Below are positions 45,994 to 55,692 of a DNA stretch of 64,000 nt, one piece after another; position 1 is the stretch's first letter, and each line of letters starts with the position of its first letter. This DNA comes from Sphingobacteriales bacterium. GTDB lineage: Bacteria; Bacteroidota; Bacteroidia; Sphingobacteriales; Sphingobacteriaceae. The stretch is from assembly GCA_026390835.1 (NCBI GenBank), contig JAPLFD010000006.1, positions 1 to 64,000 on the forward strand. Direction: 5' to 3'. The notes under the pieces were generated by a model. The model did not search any database. It saw only the letters and a program-made list of their open reading frames with translations, and was not told the origin of the DNA. Position numbers and translations under genes: made by a program.

Positions 45994-47091
45994 ATGCAAA
46001 CAACTGATTTTTTGCCGCTAAACGGCACCGATTATGTAGAATTATATGTCGGTAATGCCAAACAAGCAGCCCACTACTATAAAACAGCCTTTGGTTTTCA
46101 GAGCTTGGCTTATGCTGGCCCCGAAACTGGCGTAAAAGACCGATCGTCTTACGTTTTGGTTCAAAATAAAATGCGCTTGGTTTTAACTACTGCCTTACAA
46201 CCCGAGCACCCTATTTCGGAACACGTTAAGAAGCATGGCGATGGCGTTAAAATACTAGCCTTATGGGTGGACGATGCTTACAAAGCTTTTGAAGAAACCA
46301 CCAAACGTGGTGCCAAAGCCTATTTGCAACCCGAAACCTTAACAGACGAATTTGGCGAAGTACGCCGTAGCGGTATTTATACTTATGGCGAAACAGTCCA
46401 CTTATTTATTGAGCGTAAAAATTACAGCGGACCTTTTATGCCAGGCTATAAAAAATGGGAAAGTGACTATCAACCCGCTTCTACAGGATTATTATATGTA
46501 GATCATTGTGTGGGAAATGTAGGCTGGAACCAGATGAATAAGTGGGTGAAGTTTTATGAAGATGTGATGGGTTTCCGAAATATTCTCACTTTTGACGATA
46601 AACAAATTTCTACCGAATACTCGGCTTTAATGAGCAAAGTTATGAGCAATGGAAATGGCTATGTTAAATTCCCAATAAACGAGCCAGCCAAAGCCAAAAA
46701 GAAATCGCAGGTAGAAGAATATTTAGATTTTTATGGCGATGAAGGTGTGCAGCACATAGCCATTGCCACCAATAATATTGTAGAAACCGTTACCGATTTA
46801 CAAAACCGTGGTGTAGAATTTTTAAAAATTCCGGCTACGTATTATGATGATTTAGAAGCTCGGGTGGGTAAAATTGAAGAAGATATGGAACCGCTAAAAC
46901 AACTAGGTATTTTAGTGGATAGAGATGATGAAGGTTATCTACTTCAAATTTTCACCAAACCTGTAGAAGACCGACCTACTTTATTCTACGAAATCATCCA
47001 ACGAAAAGGTGCTAAATCTTTTGGGGCAGGTAATTTTAAGGCCTTGTTTGAAGCACTTGAACGTGAACAAGCTGCTAGAGGTAATTTATAA
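45994..47091 (+). CDS. hppD: 4-Hydroxyphenylpyruvate dioxygenase
   Basis: Converts 4-hydroxyphenylpyruvate to homogentisate. Two vicinal-oxygen-chelate domains fill the 365 residues. The iron ligands are the His in VDHCVGNV, the His in GVQHIAIATNN and the Glu in FYEIIQRKG. It directly follows hmgA. The aminotransferase that would supply its substrate is not in the window. Confidence 0.96.
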   Translation: MQTTDFLPLNGTDYVELYVGNAKQAAHYYKTAFGFQSLAYAGPETGVKDRSSYVLVQNKMRLVLTTALQPEHPISEHVKKHGDGVKILALWVDDAYKAFEETTKRGAKAYLQPETLTDEFGEVRRSGIYTYGETVHLFIERKNYSGPFMPGYKKWESDYQPASTGLLYVDHCVGNVGWNQMNKWVKFYEDVMGFRNILTFDDKQISTEYSALMSKVMSNGNGYVKFPINEPAKAKKKSQVEEYLDFYGDEGVQHIAIATNNIVETVTDLQNRGVEFLKIPATYYDDLEARVGKIEEDMEPLKQLGILVDRDDEGYLLQIFTKPVEDRPTLFYEIIQRKGAKSFGAGNFKALFEALEREQAARGNL

Positions 47092-47132
47092 AACAAGCTG
47101 TAAAAATTAGAGAATTCCCGGGTTGATTTGTA

Positions 47133-47163
47133 TTGTGATAATTTGATTTAAACAATATATTTG
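47133..47163 (+). promoter_or_regulatory. Promoter of purN
   Basis: TTG (47133-47135), 20-base spacer, TATATTTG (47156-47163). It fits the Bacteroidota consensus and lies 23 bases before the purN TTG start. Confidence 0.65.
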
Positions 47164-47186
47164 GGCCTCACACTAAAATAAGATTT

Positions 47187-47765
47187 TTGAAAAAACGCAT
47201 CGCTATATTTGCTTCCGGTTCGGGATCTAATGCTCAGAAAATTATGGAACACTTCAAAAAGCATACCGATGCTGAAGTGGCCATAGTGCTGACCAACAAT
47301 CCAGAGGCCTACGTATTGCAACGTGCCGATAATTTCGAAATTCCTACACATATTTTTGATAAACATGAGTTTTATCAAACAAACGAAGTACTCGACTTGC
47401 TCAAAAATCTAAACATAGATATTATAGTTTTAGCAGGCTTTTTATGGCTAATACCTGATACTATTTTAGCAAATTACCCCAAACGAATTATCAATATTCA
47501 TCCGGCTTTATTACCAAAATATGGTGGCAAAGGTATGTATGGAGATCGCGTACACAAAGAAGTTTTAGCCAATGGTGATGAAGAATCAGGTATCACCATT
47601 CACTACGTTAACGAAGATTTTGACACTGGCGAAATCATCTATCAAGCTCGATTTAAAATAGAAAAAAACGACGATTTAGAGATTATCAAATTTAAAGGGC
47701 AACAACTAGAACACCAGTATTTCCCAAAAATTATTGAGCAAGTACTTAAAAAAATAAAATCGTAA
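47187..47765 (+). CDS. purN: Phosphoribosylglycinamide formyltransferase
   Basis: Third step of purine synthesis, using 10-formyltetrahydrofolate. The 192-residue protein starts with KKRIAIFASGSGSNAQ (phosphate-binding loop). It carries the catalytic region INIHPALLPKYGGKGMYG with the HP(S/A)LLP motif and GITIHYVNEDFDTGEII with the catalytic Asp. The start is TTG at 47187, the only start that retains the complete first strand. A promoter lies just upstream and purH follows after 73 bases. Confidence 0.94.
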   Translation: MKKRIAIFASGSGSNAQKIMEHFKKHTDAEVAIVLTNNPEAYVLQRADNFEIPTHIFDKHEFYQTNEVLDLLKNLNIDIIVLAGFLWLIPDTILANYPKRIINIHPALLPKYGGKGMYGDRVHKEVLANGDEESGITIHYVNEDFDTGEIIYQARFKIEKNDDLEIIKFKGQQLEHQYFPKIIEQVLKKIKS

Positions 47766-47838
47766 GATTTTATCACCAAACTACCTTTAAAAACCGAGGC
47801 TAAAAACCTATCTTTACGGCCATTAAGCCCCCTATTTA

Positions 47839-49365
47839 ATGAGCCATCCCGTAAAAATTAAAAACGCCCTTGTTTCTGTTTATTATAAAGATAATTTAGA
47901 ACCCCTCATACATGCATTAGCCGCAAATGGCGTGCACTTTTATTCTACTGGAGGTACCGAAAAATTTATTGCAGATCTAGGTTATCCCGTAACAGCCGTG
48001 GAAGATCTAACCGGCTATCCTTCTATATTAGGGGGCCGAGTAAAAACATTGCATCCCAAAGTTTTTGGTGGCATATTGAGTCGTCGTGCATTAACCGAAG
48101 ACCAAGCCCAACTAAACGAATATCAAATCCCAGAATTCGACTTGGTAATTGTAGACTTATACCCTTTTGAAGAAACGTTGCAATCGGGCGCATCGGAAAA
48201 AGAAATTATTGAAAAAATTGATATTGGTGGTATCTCCCTAATACGGGCTGCTGCCAAAAACTTTAACGACGTAGTAATTATTGCATCAAAAGATGATTAT
48301 CCGGTATTAACCAATATGATTGAAGAGAATAGTGGCAGCACGGATTTAGCAGACCGAAAAAGCTTTGCACAAAAAGCTTTCCACGTTTCTTCGCATTACG
48401 ATAGTTCTATTTTCAATTACTTCAATCAAGATGAACCACTACCAGTTTTAAAAATTAGTGAAACACAAGCCCAAGCTTTACGTTACGGAGAAAATCCACA
48501 CCAAGATGGTACATTTTACGGCAATTTAGATGCGCTGTTTACCAAACTGAACGGCAAAGAACTATCTTATAATAATTTGGTAGATGTAGATGCCGCATTG
48601 GCCTTAATAGATGAATTCAATACACCAACTTTTGCCATTTTAAAACATACCAATGCCTGCGGTATAGCCAGTCGCAACACACTTCATGAAGCCTGGCATG
48701 CAGCATTAGCCTGCGATCCTATATCGGCATTTGGAGGCGTACTCATTTGCAACGGAGAGCTAAATGCGGAAACCGCAACAGCCATTAACGACTTATTTTT
48801 CGAAGTGCTTATTGCCCCATCTTTTTCAGCAGATGCATCAACTATTTTACAAGCCAAAAAGAACCGAATATTATTGCAACGCAACAAGGTTGAACTGCCT
48901 CAAAAACAAGTAAAAACATTGTTGAATGGCTATATTGAGCAAGATAAAGACTTGCAGATAGAAGGCCCAGAGCACATGACTTGTGTAACCAACAAACAAG
49001 CCACCACAGCAGAATTAGCAGATTTATATTTTGCCAACAAGGTGGTAAAACACACCAAATCTAACACCATTGTATTTGCTAAAAACCAAACCTTATTGGC
49101 TAGCGGCGTAGGACAAACCTCTCGGGTAGATTCATTAAAACAAGCCATTGTAAAAGCCGAAGCCTTTGATTTTAGCCTACAAGGATCTGTAATGGCCTCC
49201 GATGCCTTCTTCCCTTTTCCAGATTGTGTAGAGCTAGCTGCCGATGCCGGAATTACTGCCGTATTGCAGCCCGGAGGCTCTATTAAAGACCAAGATTCGA
49301 TAGAAATGGCAAACCAAAAAGGCATCTGCATGGTTACCACAGGAATTCGTCATTTTAAACATTAA
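47839..49365 (+). CDS. purH: Bifunctional AICAR formyltransferase / IMP cyclohydrolase
   Basis: Last two steps to IMP. The 508-residue protein has an N-terminal MGS-like cyclohydrolase domain (KNALVSVYYKDNLEPLIHAL, STGGTEKFIADLGYPVTAVEDLTGYPSILGGRVKTLHPKV). The C-terminal transformylase domain carries LRYGENPHQDGTFYG, AILKHTNACGIA and SDAFFPFPDCVELAADAGITAVLQPGGS. It is followed 47 bases later by mreB; a TAACTTTA-like element between them suggests mreB has a separate promoter. Confidence 0.97.
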   Translation: MSHPVKIKNALVSVYYKDNLEPLIHALAANGVHFYSTGGTEKFIADLGYPVTAVEDLTGYPSILGGRVKTLHPKVFGGILSRRALTEDQAQLNEYQIPEFDLVIVDLYPFEETLQSGASEKEIIEKIDIGGISLIRAAAKNFNDVVIIASKDDYPVLTNMIEENSGSTDLADRKSFAQKAFHVSSHYDSSIFNYFNQDEPLPVLKISETQAQALRYGENPHQDGTFYGNLDALFTKLNGKELSYNNLVDVDAALALIDEFNTPTFAILKHTNACGIASRNTLHEAWHAALACDPISAFGGVLICNGELNAETATAINDLFFEVLIAPSFSADASTILQAKKNRILLQRNKVELPQKQVKTLLNGYIEQDKDLQIEGPEHMTCVTNKQATTAELADLYFANKVVKHTKSNTIVFAKNQTLLASGVGQTSRVDSLKQAIVKAEAFDFSLQGSVMASDAFFPFPDCVELAADAGITAVLQPGGSIKDQDSIEMANQKGICMVTTGIRHFKH

Positions 49366-49412
49366 AAAAATCGATAAAAAATTTAACTTTACATCTTATA
49401 GCATAAAAACGC

Positions 49413-50435
49413 ATGGGAATATTTAACTGGTTTACACAAGAAATTGCCATTGATTTGGGTACTGCAAACACCCTTATCATTCACAACGATAAAGTGGTGG
49501 TAGATGAACCATCTATTGTAGCTTTCGATAGAGCAACTAACAAACTGATTGCCATTGGTAAGCAGGCCATGCAAATGGAAGGCAAAACGCACGAAAACAT
49601 TGTTACTGTTCGCCCTTTAAAAGACGGAGTAATTGCAGATTTTAATGCTGCCGAACACATGATTCGCGGCATGATTAAAATGCTCAACAACGGTAAAGGT
49701 TGGTTTTTCCCATCGTTACGTATGGTTATTTGCATTCCATCGGGCATTACCGAGGTAGAAAAAAGAGCCGTTCGAGATTCTGCAGAAATTGCAGGTGCCA
49801 AAGAAGTTTACTTAATTCACGAGCCCATGGCTGCAGCTGTTGGTATTGGTATCGACGTTGAAGAGCCCATGGGAAATATGATTATCGATATCGGTGGAGG
49901 TACCACCGAAATTGCGGTAATTGCCCTTTCGGGTATTGTGTGCGACCAGTCTATCCGTGTTGCGGGCGATAACTTCGATAGCGATATCGTACAATACATT
50001 CGTCGCCAGCACAACATTATGATTGGTGATCGTACAGCCGAGAAGATTAAAATCGAGGTAGGTTCTGCCCTTCCAGAATTACAAGATCCACCACCAGATT
50101 TAGCTGTTCAAGGTCGTGATTTAATGACCGGTGTGCCGATGCAAATCATGGTATCGTATACTGAAATTGCCCATTGCTTAGATAAATCAATTTCAAAAAT
50201 TGAAGAAGCGATTCTAAAAGCCTTAGAGATTACGCCACCAGAGCTTTCGGCAGATATCTACCAAACTGGTATTTATTTAACCGGTGGCGGTGCCTTATTA
50301 AGAGGCTTAGATAAGCGTATTTCATCTAAGACCAAACTGCCGGTACACGTGGCCGAAGATCCATTGAGAGCAGTTGTTAGAGGAACCGGGATTGCGCTTA
50401 AAAATATCGAGAATTTTAAATTTTTAATGCAATAA
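49413..50435 (+). CDS. mreB: Rod shape-determining protein MreB
   Basis: Bacterial actin that guides lateral wall synthesis. The 340 residues show the actin ATPase motifs: AIDLGTANTLI (phosphate-1), GNMIIDIGGGTTEIAVIALSG (phosphate-2), and TGGGALLRGLDKRI (adenosine). It opens the mreBCD-pbp2-rodA operon, implying rod-shaped cells. Confidence 0.97.
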   Translation: MGIFNWFTQEIAIDLGTANTLIIHNDKVVVDEPSIVAFDRATNKLIAIGKQAMQMEGKTHENIVTVRPLKDGVIADFNAAEHMIRGMIKMLNNGKGWFFPSLRMVICIPSGITEVEKRAVRDSAEIAGAKEVYLIHEPMAAAVGIGIDVEEPMGNMIIDIGGGTTEIAVIALSGIVCDQSIRVAGDNFDSDIVQYIRRQHNIMIGDRTAEKIKIEVGSALPELQDPPPDLAVQGRDLMTGVPMQIMVSYTEIAHCLDKSISKIEEAILKALEITPPELSADIYQTGIYLTGGGALLRGLDKRISSKTKLPVHVAEDPLRAVVRGTGIALKNIENFKFLMQ

Positions 50436-50501
50436 GCACTTATTTGGTCGTTTGGTAGTTTTTTAACTAAACGACCATTTATACACCCCCTAAACTGTAC
50501 A

Positions 50502-51335
50502 ATGCGCAACCTTTGGATTTACATCAGCAAGCACAATGCAGTTATTCTATTTTTTATTTTCTTCGCCAGCTCATTTATTCTACTCATCAACAACAATTCC
50601 TTTCAACGAGCCAGCACTTGGAATTCTTCAAACGAATGGGTGGCTTCTCAGTACCAAAAAGTTCAAAACTTAAAAGATTATCTTCGTTTAAGAGCCATTA
50701 ACGATAGTTTAGCCTCAGAAAATGGACGCCTATTAAATTTAATACCACAAAGAGACAGTAGCGAAACCAATGGGCTAACTAAGGTTCTAGATACTGTATC
50801 ACATCAGCAATACAGCTATTATACCGCCAAAGTAGTTAACAATTCTGTGCGCCAAAAAAACAATTATATTACCATAGATAAGGGTTCTTTGCAAGGCATT
50901 AAAAAAGGTATGGGTGTACTAGGCCCCAATGGCGTGGTTGGTATTGTGTTAAACGTATCCCCTAAATTTGCCACCATCCAATCGTTGCTACATAGCGAAA
51001 CCCGTATCAGTGCCAGTCTAGCCAGCAACCAAGCTTTTGGTTCATTAGTCTGGGGGGCAGGTAATTTCAATTCGTCGTATGCAATTTTACAAGATATACC
51101 AAACCATATTAAGACAAAAGTGGGCGAAAAAGTAATTACTTCGGGTTATTCCTTATTTCCCGCAGGTATTCCTATTGGTACAGTAAGCGAAACCGGGATG
51201 AAAGGCGGTGATAATTTTTTAAATATTAAAGTAAAGTTAGCTACAAATTTTGCCACTTTAAGCTATGTACACGTGGTAAACAATGCTTCTGGTAAAGAGC
51301 AGGAAACAATAGAGTTGAGCAATAAAACTGAATAA
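50502..51335 (+). CDS. mreC: Rod shape-determining protein MreC
   Basis: Periplasmic scaffold of the elongasome. The 277-residue protein has an N-terminal membrane helix (AVILFFIFFASSFILLI), a coiled coil (about residues 50-90) and the beta-rich MreC core with VTIDKGSLQGIKKGMGVLGPNGVVGIVL-like sequence (TIDKGSLQGIKKGMGV seen) and SGYSLFPAGIPIGTVS. It is 66 bases after mreB, and mreD follows directly. Confidence 0.95.
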   Translation: MRNLWIYISKHNAVILFFIFFASSFILLINNNSFQRASTWNSSNEWVASQYQKVQNLKDYLRLRAINDSLASENGRLLNLIPQRDSSETNGLTKVLDTVSHQQYSYYTAKVVNNSVRQKNNYITIDKGSLQGIKKGMGVLGPNGVVGIVLNVSPKFATIQSLLHSETRISASLASNQAFGSLVWGAGNFNSSYAILQDIPNHIKTKVGEKVITSGYSLFPAGIPIGTVSETGMKGGDNFLNIKVKLATNFATLSYVHVVNNASGKEQETIELSNKTE

Positions 51336-51848
51336 ATGGAACGCATACCTTTACATATTGCACGCTTTATTGGCTTGGTCTTTATTCAGCTATTCTTGTT
51401 AAAGAATATTGGTTTTTACAACTTATCTACCCCCTATATTTACATTTTATTCATCTTATTACTGCCCTTTAAAATACCTAATTTTTTCCTTTATGCTTTG
51501 GCCTTTGGATGTGGTATAACCATTGATGTTTTTCACGATACCCTAGGTTTACACGCCTTAGCCTGCACGGTATTGGCTTTAGGTCGTATTTTATTTTTAA
51601 ACCTTACCATTTCCAACGATTCTTTGGAAACAGAGCCGGAACCCAGCTTAAGCAGTATGGGGGCTCGATGGTTTTTGTTATATGGATTACTAATGGCTTT
51701 TTTACACCACCTCACACTTTTCATTTTTGAGCTGTTTAGCCTTTCTAACTTTGGTGGAACACTATTACGGACTATTTTGAGTGCATTTTTTACGTTATTT
51801 TTGATGCTGGTTATTTCATTGGTATTTTACCGTAAAAAAGCACGTTAA
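51336..51848 (+). CDS. mreD: Rod shape-determining protein MreD
   Basis: Small integral membrane component of the elongasome. The 170 residues have about five membrane helices (for example YIYILFILLLPFKIPNFFLYALAFGCGITIDVF). The family's poor sequence conservation makes position the main evidence: its ATG directly follows the mreC stop and its stop overlaps the pbp2 start by one base (TAATG). Confidence 0.9.
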   Translation: MERIPLHIARFIGLVFIQLFLLKNIGFYNLSTPYIYILFILLLPFKIPNFFLYALAFGCGITIDVFHDTLGLHALACTVLALGRILFLNLTISNDSLETEPEPSLSSMGARWFLLYGLLMAFLHHLTLFIFELFSLSNFGGTLLRTILSAFFTLFLMLVISLVFYRKKAR

Positions 51849-53731
51849 TGAATCCGTATTTCGCTCGAAAATTTGTTATTCAAGGAATTTTTATTGCAAC
51901 AGCTGTCATTTTATTGGTTCGCTTATTCTACCTACAAATTGTAAACGATAAATACCTACTTTCAGCCAATAACAACGTACTTCGGAAAATACTTATTTAC
52001 CCAGCACGTGGGGTAATTTTGGACCGAAAAGATCGGATTTTAGTTCAAAATGAACCCGTATACGATATAATGGTGATACCAATAGAGGTTAAACCATTTG
52101 ATACCTTGGCATTTTGTCGGCTCCTAGAAATTAGCAAAGAACGTTTCGACAGGCAATTTAAAAAGGCAGTTAACCAATCCATTTACAAGGCATCGGTGCT
52201 AGAAAAACAATTATCGGCTAAAGTATATGCTGCTTTTCAGGAGCGTTTGTATCAATTCCCCGGCTTTTATGTACAAAACCGAACGATACGCATGTATCCG
52301 GATAGTTTGGCTGCACAATTTTTGGGCTACATTGGAGAGGTAAATGAAAAAGCCATTGAAAAATCTAAGGGATTTTATGCCAAGGGAGATTATATTGGCA
52401 TAAGTGGGGTAGAAAAATCATATGAAGAATTATTAAGAGGCCAACGAGGCGTACAAAACTTAATGGTAGATGCCTTTAGCCGCCCAAAAGGGCATTTTGC
52501 AGAAGGGCGCTACGACACCTTGGCGGTTTCTGGAGAAGGTTTAAAATCATCGCTAGATAAAGAATTGCAAAAACTGGGCGAAAAGCTCATGAATCATAAA
52601 ATTGGTAGTATTGTGGCCATTGAACCTGCTACTGGAGAGATTTTAGCTTTTGTAAGTAGCCCCAGTTATAACCCCAACCAAATGGTGGGTAGGCAACGGG
52701 GAAACAATTACATGAAATTGCTTAACAACCCCTATAAACCCATGTTTATTCGCCCTATTCAGGCAGAATACCCTCCAGGTTCTATTTTTAAAATTGTAAA
52801 TGCCTTGGTAGCCCAGCAATTGGGACTTATTAACCCAAGTACCACTTTTGTATGCGGTGGTGGCTATCGGTATGGGAACCGAGTTATGGGCTGTACACAC
52901 GTTCACGGCCCCATGAATTTAAGTCAATCTATCCAATACTCTTGCAATACCTATTATGGGTATACCTTTAACCGTATGGTCGATCATGCCGGTATGCGCT
53001 CAGTGGAGGGCTATAAAAAGTGGCAGGCAGCCGTAGCTAAATTTGGCATTGGATCTAAACTAAACATCGATTTACCAAACGAACGTAAGGGCTTACTGCC
53101 TAGTGCCGATTATTATACTAAACGTTTTGGTAGTGATAAATGGACCTCTGGTTTCAATATTTCACTCTCAATTGGGCAAGGTGAATTGGGTATTACGCCG
53201 CTTCAAATGGCTAATATAATGGCTATTGTGGCCAATAGAGGTTATTTTTACAAACCCCACCTTATTAAAGCTATTGGTGCAAATAACGTAATTAAAAAAG
53301 AATTTACCGAGCGCATCAATGTAGGCATCAACAGTGCTTATTTTATTTCAGTTATTGATGGAATGAGCCGGGTGGTAAACCAAGGTGGTGGAACGGCATT
53401 TAATTCTAAAATTCAGGGTATTGAAATGTGCGGAAAAACAGGCACAGTGCAAAACCCTCACGGAGACGACCACTCGGTATTTGTGGCTTTTGCACCCCGT
53501 AATAATCCGAAAATTGCCATAGCTGTAATTGTAGAAAATTCGGGCTACGGGGCTACGTGGTCGGCACCAATTGCTAGTTTGATGGTAGAGAAATATTTGA
53601 GAGATTCTATTACACGGCCGAAGGCGTATATGGATCGCATTAGCAATGCCAACTTATTGCCGGCCGTAACCAAGCCCATTAGTAAACCCAAAATAGATAC
53701 GCTTAAAACAAAATTAAAAGCCAAATTATAG
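51848..53731 (+). CDS. mrdA: Penicillin-binding protein 2 (elongasome transpeptidase)
   Basis: Cross-links peptidoglycan during elongation as partner of RodA. The 627 residues have an N-terminal membrane helix, the pedestal domain (ARGVILDRKDRILVQNEPVYD) and the transpeptidase domain. The active-site Ser is in EYPPGSIFK (SxxK), the SxN in YSCNTYYG, and the KTG in MCGKTGTVQNPHGDDHSVF. It overlaps mreD by one base and precedes rodA by 7 bases. Confidence 0.96.
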   Translation: MNPYFARKFVIQGIFIATAVILLVRLFYLQIVNDKYLLSANNNVLRKILIYPARGVILDRKDRILVQNEPVYDIMVIPIEVKPFDTLAFCRLLEISKERFDRQFKKAVNQSIYKASVLEKQLSAKVYAAFQERLYQFPGFYVQNRTIRMYPDSLAAQFLGYIGEVNEKAIEKSKGFYAKGDYIGISGVEKSYEELLRGQRGVQNLMVDAFSRPKGHFAEGRYDTLAVSGEGLKSSLDKELQKLGEKLMNHKIGSIVAIEPATGEILAFVSSPSYNPNQMVGRQRGNNYMKLLNNPYKPMFIRPIQAEYPPGSIFKIVNALVAQQLGLINPSTTFVCGGGYRYGNRVMGCTHVHGPMNLSQSIQYSCNTYYGYTFNRMVDHAGMRSVEGYKKWQAAVAKFGIGSKLNIDLPNERKGLLPSADYYTKRFGSDKWTSGFNISLSIGQGELGITPLQMANIMAIVANRGYFYKPHLIKAIGANNVIKKEFTERINVGINSAYFISVIDGMSRVVNQGGGTAFNSKIQGIEMCGKTGTVQNPHGDDHSVFVAFAPRNNPKIAIAVIVENSGYGATWSAPIASLMVEKYLRDSITRPKAYMDRISNANLLPAVTKPISKPKIDTLKTKLKAKL

Positions 53732-53738
53732 CTGTAAT

Positions 53739-55001
53739 ATGGAGAGCAAACAACGCAACATATTTTTTAATGTAGACAAGGTTACCTTGGCTCTATTTGT
53801 TGCGCTATGCATTATTGGCTGGTTAAACATTTATGCGGCGGTGTATGATCCGGAGAAAGGCAACCTGTTTAATTTAGGTACCAATTACGGCAAACAATTT
53901 ATTTTTCTGGTCACGGCGGGCATATTGGGCATCCTTATTTTAGTGATGGATGTTAAGTTTTTTAGCACCTTTAGCCCGCTTTTTTATGGTATCAGTATCT
54001 TATTACTCTTGCTAGTATTGGTAGTGGGCCGTAACGTGGGCGGAAATCAGGCTTGGATTCCTTTGGGTAATTTTAGATTGCAACCCTCCGAGTTTGCAAA
54101 ATTTGCTACCTGCTTGGTGTTGGCACAATTCTTATCTACCGCCACTATTAAGACCAAAGCTTGGCAAACTACCTTACAAGCAGCCGCCATAATTGGCATA
54201 CCTGTTGCGCTAATTTTAGCACAACCCGATGTGGGTTCTGCTCTTACTTTTGCTTCCTTAATATTTGTATTATACCGAGAAGGATTATCTGGCTATTTCT
54301 TGGTATTCGGTTTGTTAGCTATTGTACTTTTTGTTCTTACGTTATTACTAAGCAAAATTGTACTTATTGTTGGCCTAGTAGTTATTGCCGGTTTTTTACT
54401 TACGCAAATACGCAATAAAAAACAATGGATGCGCCCAATTGTACTTGGGACTATAGGCTCTATCCTATTTATTTTTTCAGTAGATTTTACCTATAATAAC
54501 ATTTTAAAAGCACACCACCGCAACCGTATAGATGTATTATTAGGCAAGGTAGAAGATTTACGTGGCGAAGGCTACAATGTAAATCAATCTAAAATTGCCA
54601 TTGGATCGGGCAGATTTTGGGGCAAGGGTTTTTTACAAGGCACGCAAACTAAATACGATTTTGTGCCCGAGCAAAGTACCGATTTTATTTTTTGCACCGT
54701 GGGCGAAGAGTGGGGTTTTGTAGGTAGTTTGGTGGTAGTTGGTTTGTATTTATTCTTATTACTGCGAATTATATTTATTGCCGAGCGACAGCGTTCTTCC
54801 TTCTCTAGGATATATGGCTACGGCGTGGCTTCCATTCTATTTTGCCATTTCTTTTTAAACCTAGGCATGACCATGGGCTTAGTGCCCGTCATCGGAATTC
54901 CGCTGCCATTTATAAGCTATGGAGGTTCTTCGCTTTGGGGCTTTACCCTCTTGCTGTTTATCTTGTTGCGCTTAGATGCGAACCGTATGGGAATTATTTA
55001 G
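53739..55001 (+). CDS. rodA: Rod shape-determining protein RodA (SEDS glycosyltransferase)
   Basis: Polymerises peptidoglycan glycan strands with PBP2. The 420-residue, about ten-helix SEDS protein has LQPSEFAKFATCLVLA, GEGYNVNQSKIAIGSGRFWGKG, FVPEQSTDFIFCTVGEEWGF with the catalytic Asp, and GLVPVIGIPLPFISYGGSS. Its 3' end overlaps the opposing hypothetical gene by 8 bases. Confidence 0.97.
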   Translation: MESKQRNIFFNVDKVTLALFVALCIIGWLNIYAAVYDPEKGNLFNLGTNYGKQFIFLVTAGILGILILVMDVKFFSTFSPLFYGISILLLLLVLVVGRNVGGNQAWIPLGNFRLQPSEFAKFATCLVLAQFLSTATIKTKAWQTTLQAAAIIGIPVALILAQPDVGSALTFASLIFVLYREGLSGYFLVFGLLAIVLFVLTLLLSKIVLIVGLVVIAGFLLTQIRNKKQWMRPIVLGTIGSILFIFSVDFTYNNILKAHHRNRIDVLLGKVEDLRGEGYNVNQSKIAIGSGRFWGKGFLQGTQTKYDFVPEQSTDFIFCTVGEEWGFVGSLVVVGLYLFLLLRIIFIAERQRSSFSRIYGYGVASILFCHFFLNLGMTMGLVPVIGIPLPFISYGGSSLWGFTLLLFILLRLDANRMGII

Positions 55002-55599
55002 CGAAGCGTCTGCTCAATAGTTCGTAAAAACGAGCCGAAGTAGCTTCATGGGAAGCCCAATCGTTTGCTTGGGCATAATTTTCGTCTAAATAGCTTTTTG
55101 CTTCTTCTAAACTACCTAATTTATTGAGCATATCAATAGCCTCTTGGTAGGCCAAAGAATAGCCGTTAAACAAGTCTTTTACAAAAACTAATTTATCATT
55201 TAAATTGATGATTGCTTTTAAATCGGCAATAGGCTCTGACTCAAACTTGGTGGCTAAACTGGCCTCAGGTCTATCAGAAATTAAGTCATTAATAGTGGGC
55301 TTGGCCTCATGCAACGGCTCAATTGATGTCTCCACTTTCGGCGTTGAAATCGGTGTTTCTTCTGCAAGTGATGAGGGTACGGCTACCACTGGTTCTACAG
55401 CTGGCAGAGGAACTGCCGAAGAAACATCCTGCAAACGTTTCATGATGTGTGCATGGTCTACCAAAAATTTGGTATTGGCCAAAAAGAGATCTAATTCGAT
55501 ATCCGAAATTTGATAGTCGTGTTGCTCAAAAGCGCTTACCTGCTGCTGAATTTCAGCTAAAATCTCTTTAGTTTTTTGTAAAATCTCTTTTTTATCCAT
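54994..55599 (-). CDS. Conserved hypothetical protein opposite rodA
   Basis: From the ATG at 55599 it has 201 residues (the track adds one Met from a GTG). The N-terminal 65 residues are helical (KEILQKTKEILAEIQQQVSAF). A Pro/Val/Ser/Thr-rich linker spans about 65-125. The C-terminal 75 residues are a compact helical unit (KAIINLNDKLVFVKDLFNGYSLAYQEAIDMLN and on). I recognise this C-terminal pattern as common in Bacteroidota hypotheticals but know no function. No signal peptide or membrane helix is seen. It has its own -7 element. Confidence 0.75.
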   Translation of the reverse strand: MDKKEILQKTKEILAEIQQQVSAFEQHDYQISDIELDLFLANTKFLVDHAHIMKRLQDVSSAVPLPAVEPVVAVPSSLAEETPISTPKVETSIEPLHEAKPTINDLISDRPEASLATKFESEPIADLKAIINLNDKLVFVKDLFNGYSLAYQEAIDMLNKLGSLEEAKSYLDENYAQANDWASHEATSARFYELLSRRFAK

Positions 55600-55630
55600 C
55601 ACAAAACGAGTTAAACAGTAATTATATTTC

Positions 55631-55638
55631 CAAAAATA
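55631..55638 (-). promoter_or_regulatory. -7 element of the hypothetical gene
   Basis: Minus strand TATTTTTG matches TAnnTTTG, 31 bases before the ATG at 55599. No TTTG -33 box is evident. Confidence 0.4.
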
Positions 55639-55692
55639 GCATTAAATTCTGATATTAGCCGAGCCTCAGACAGGCTACAAAATCTACCTTAC

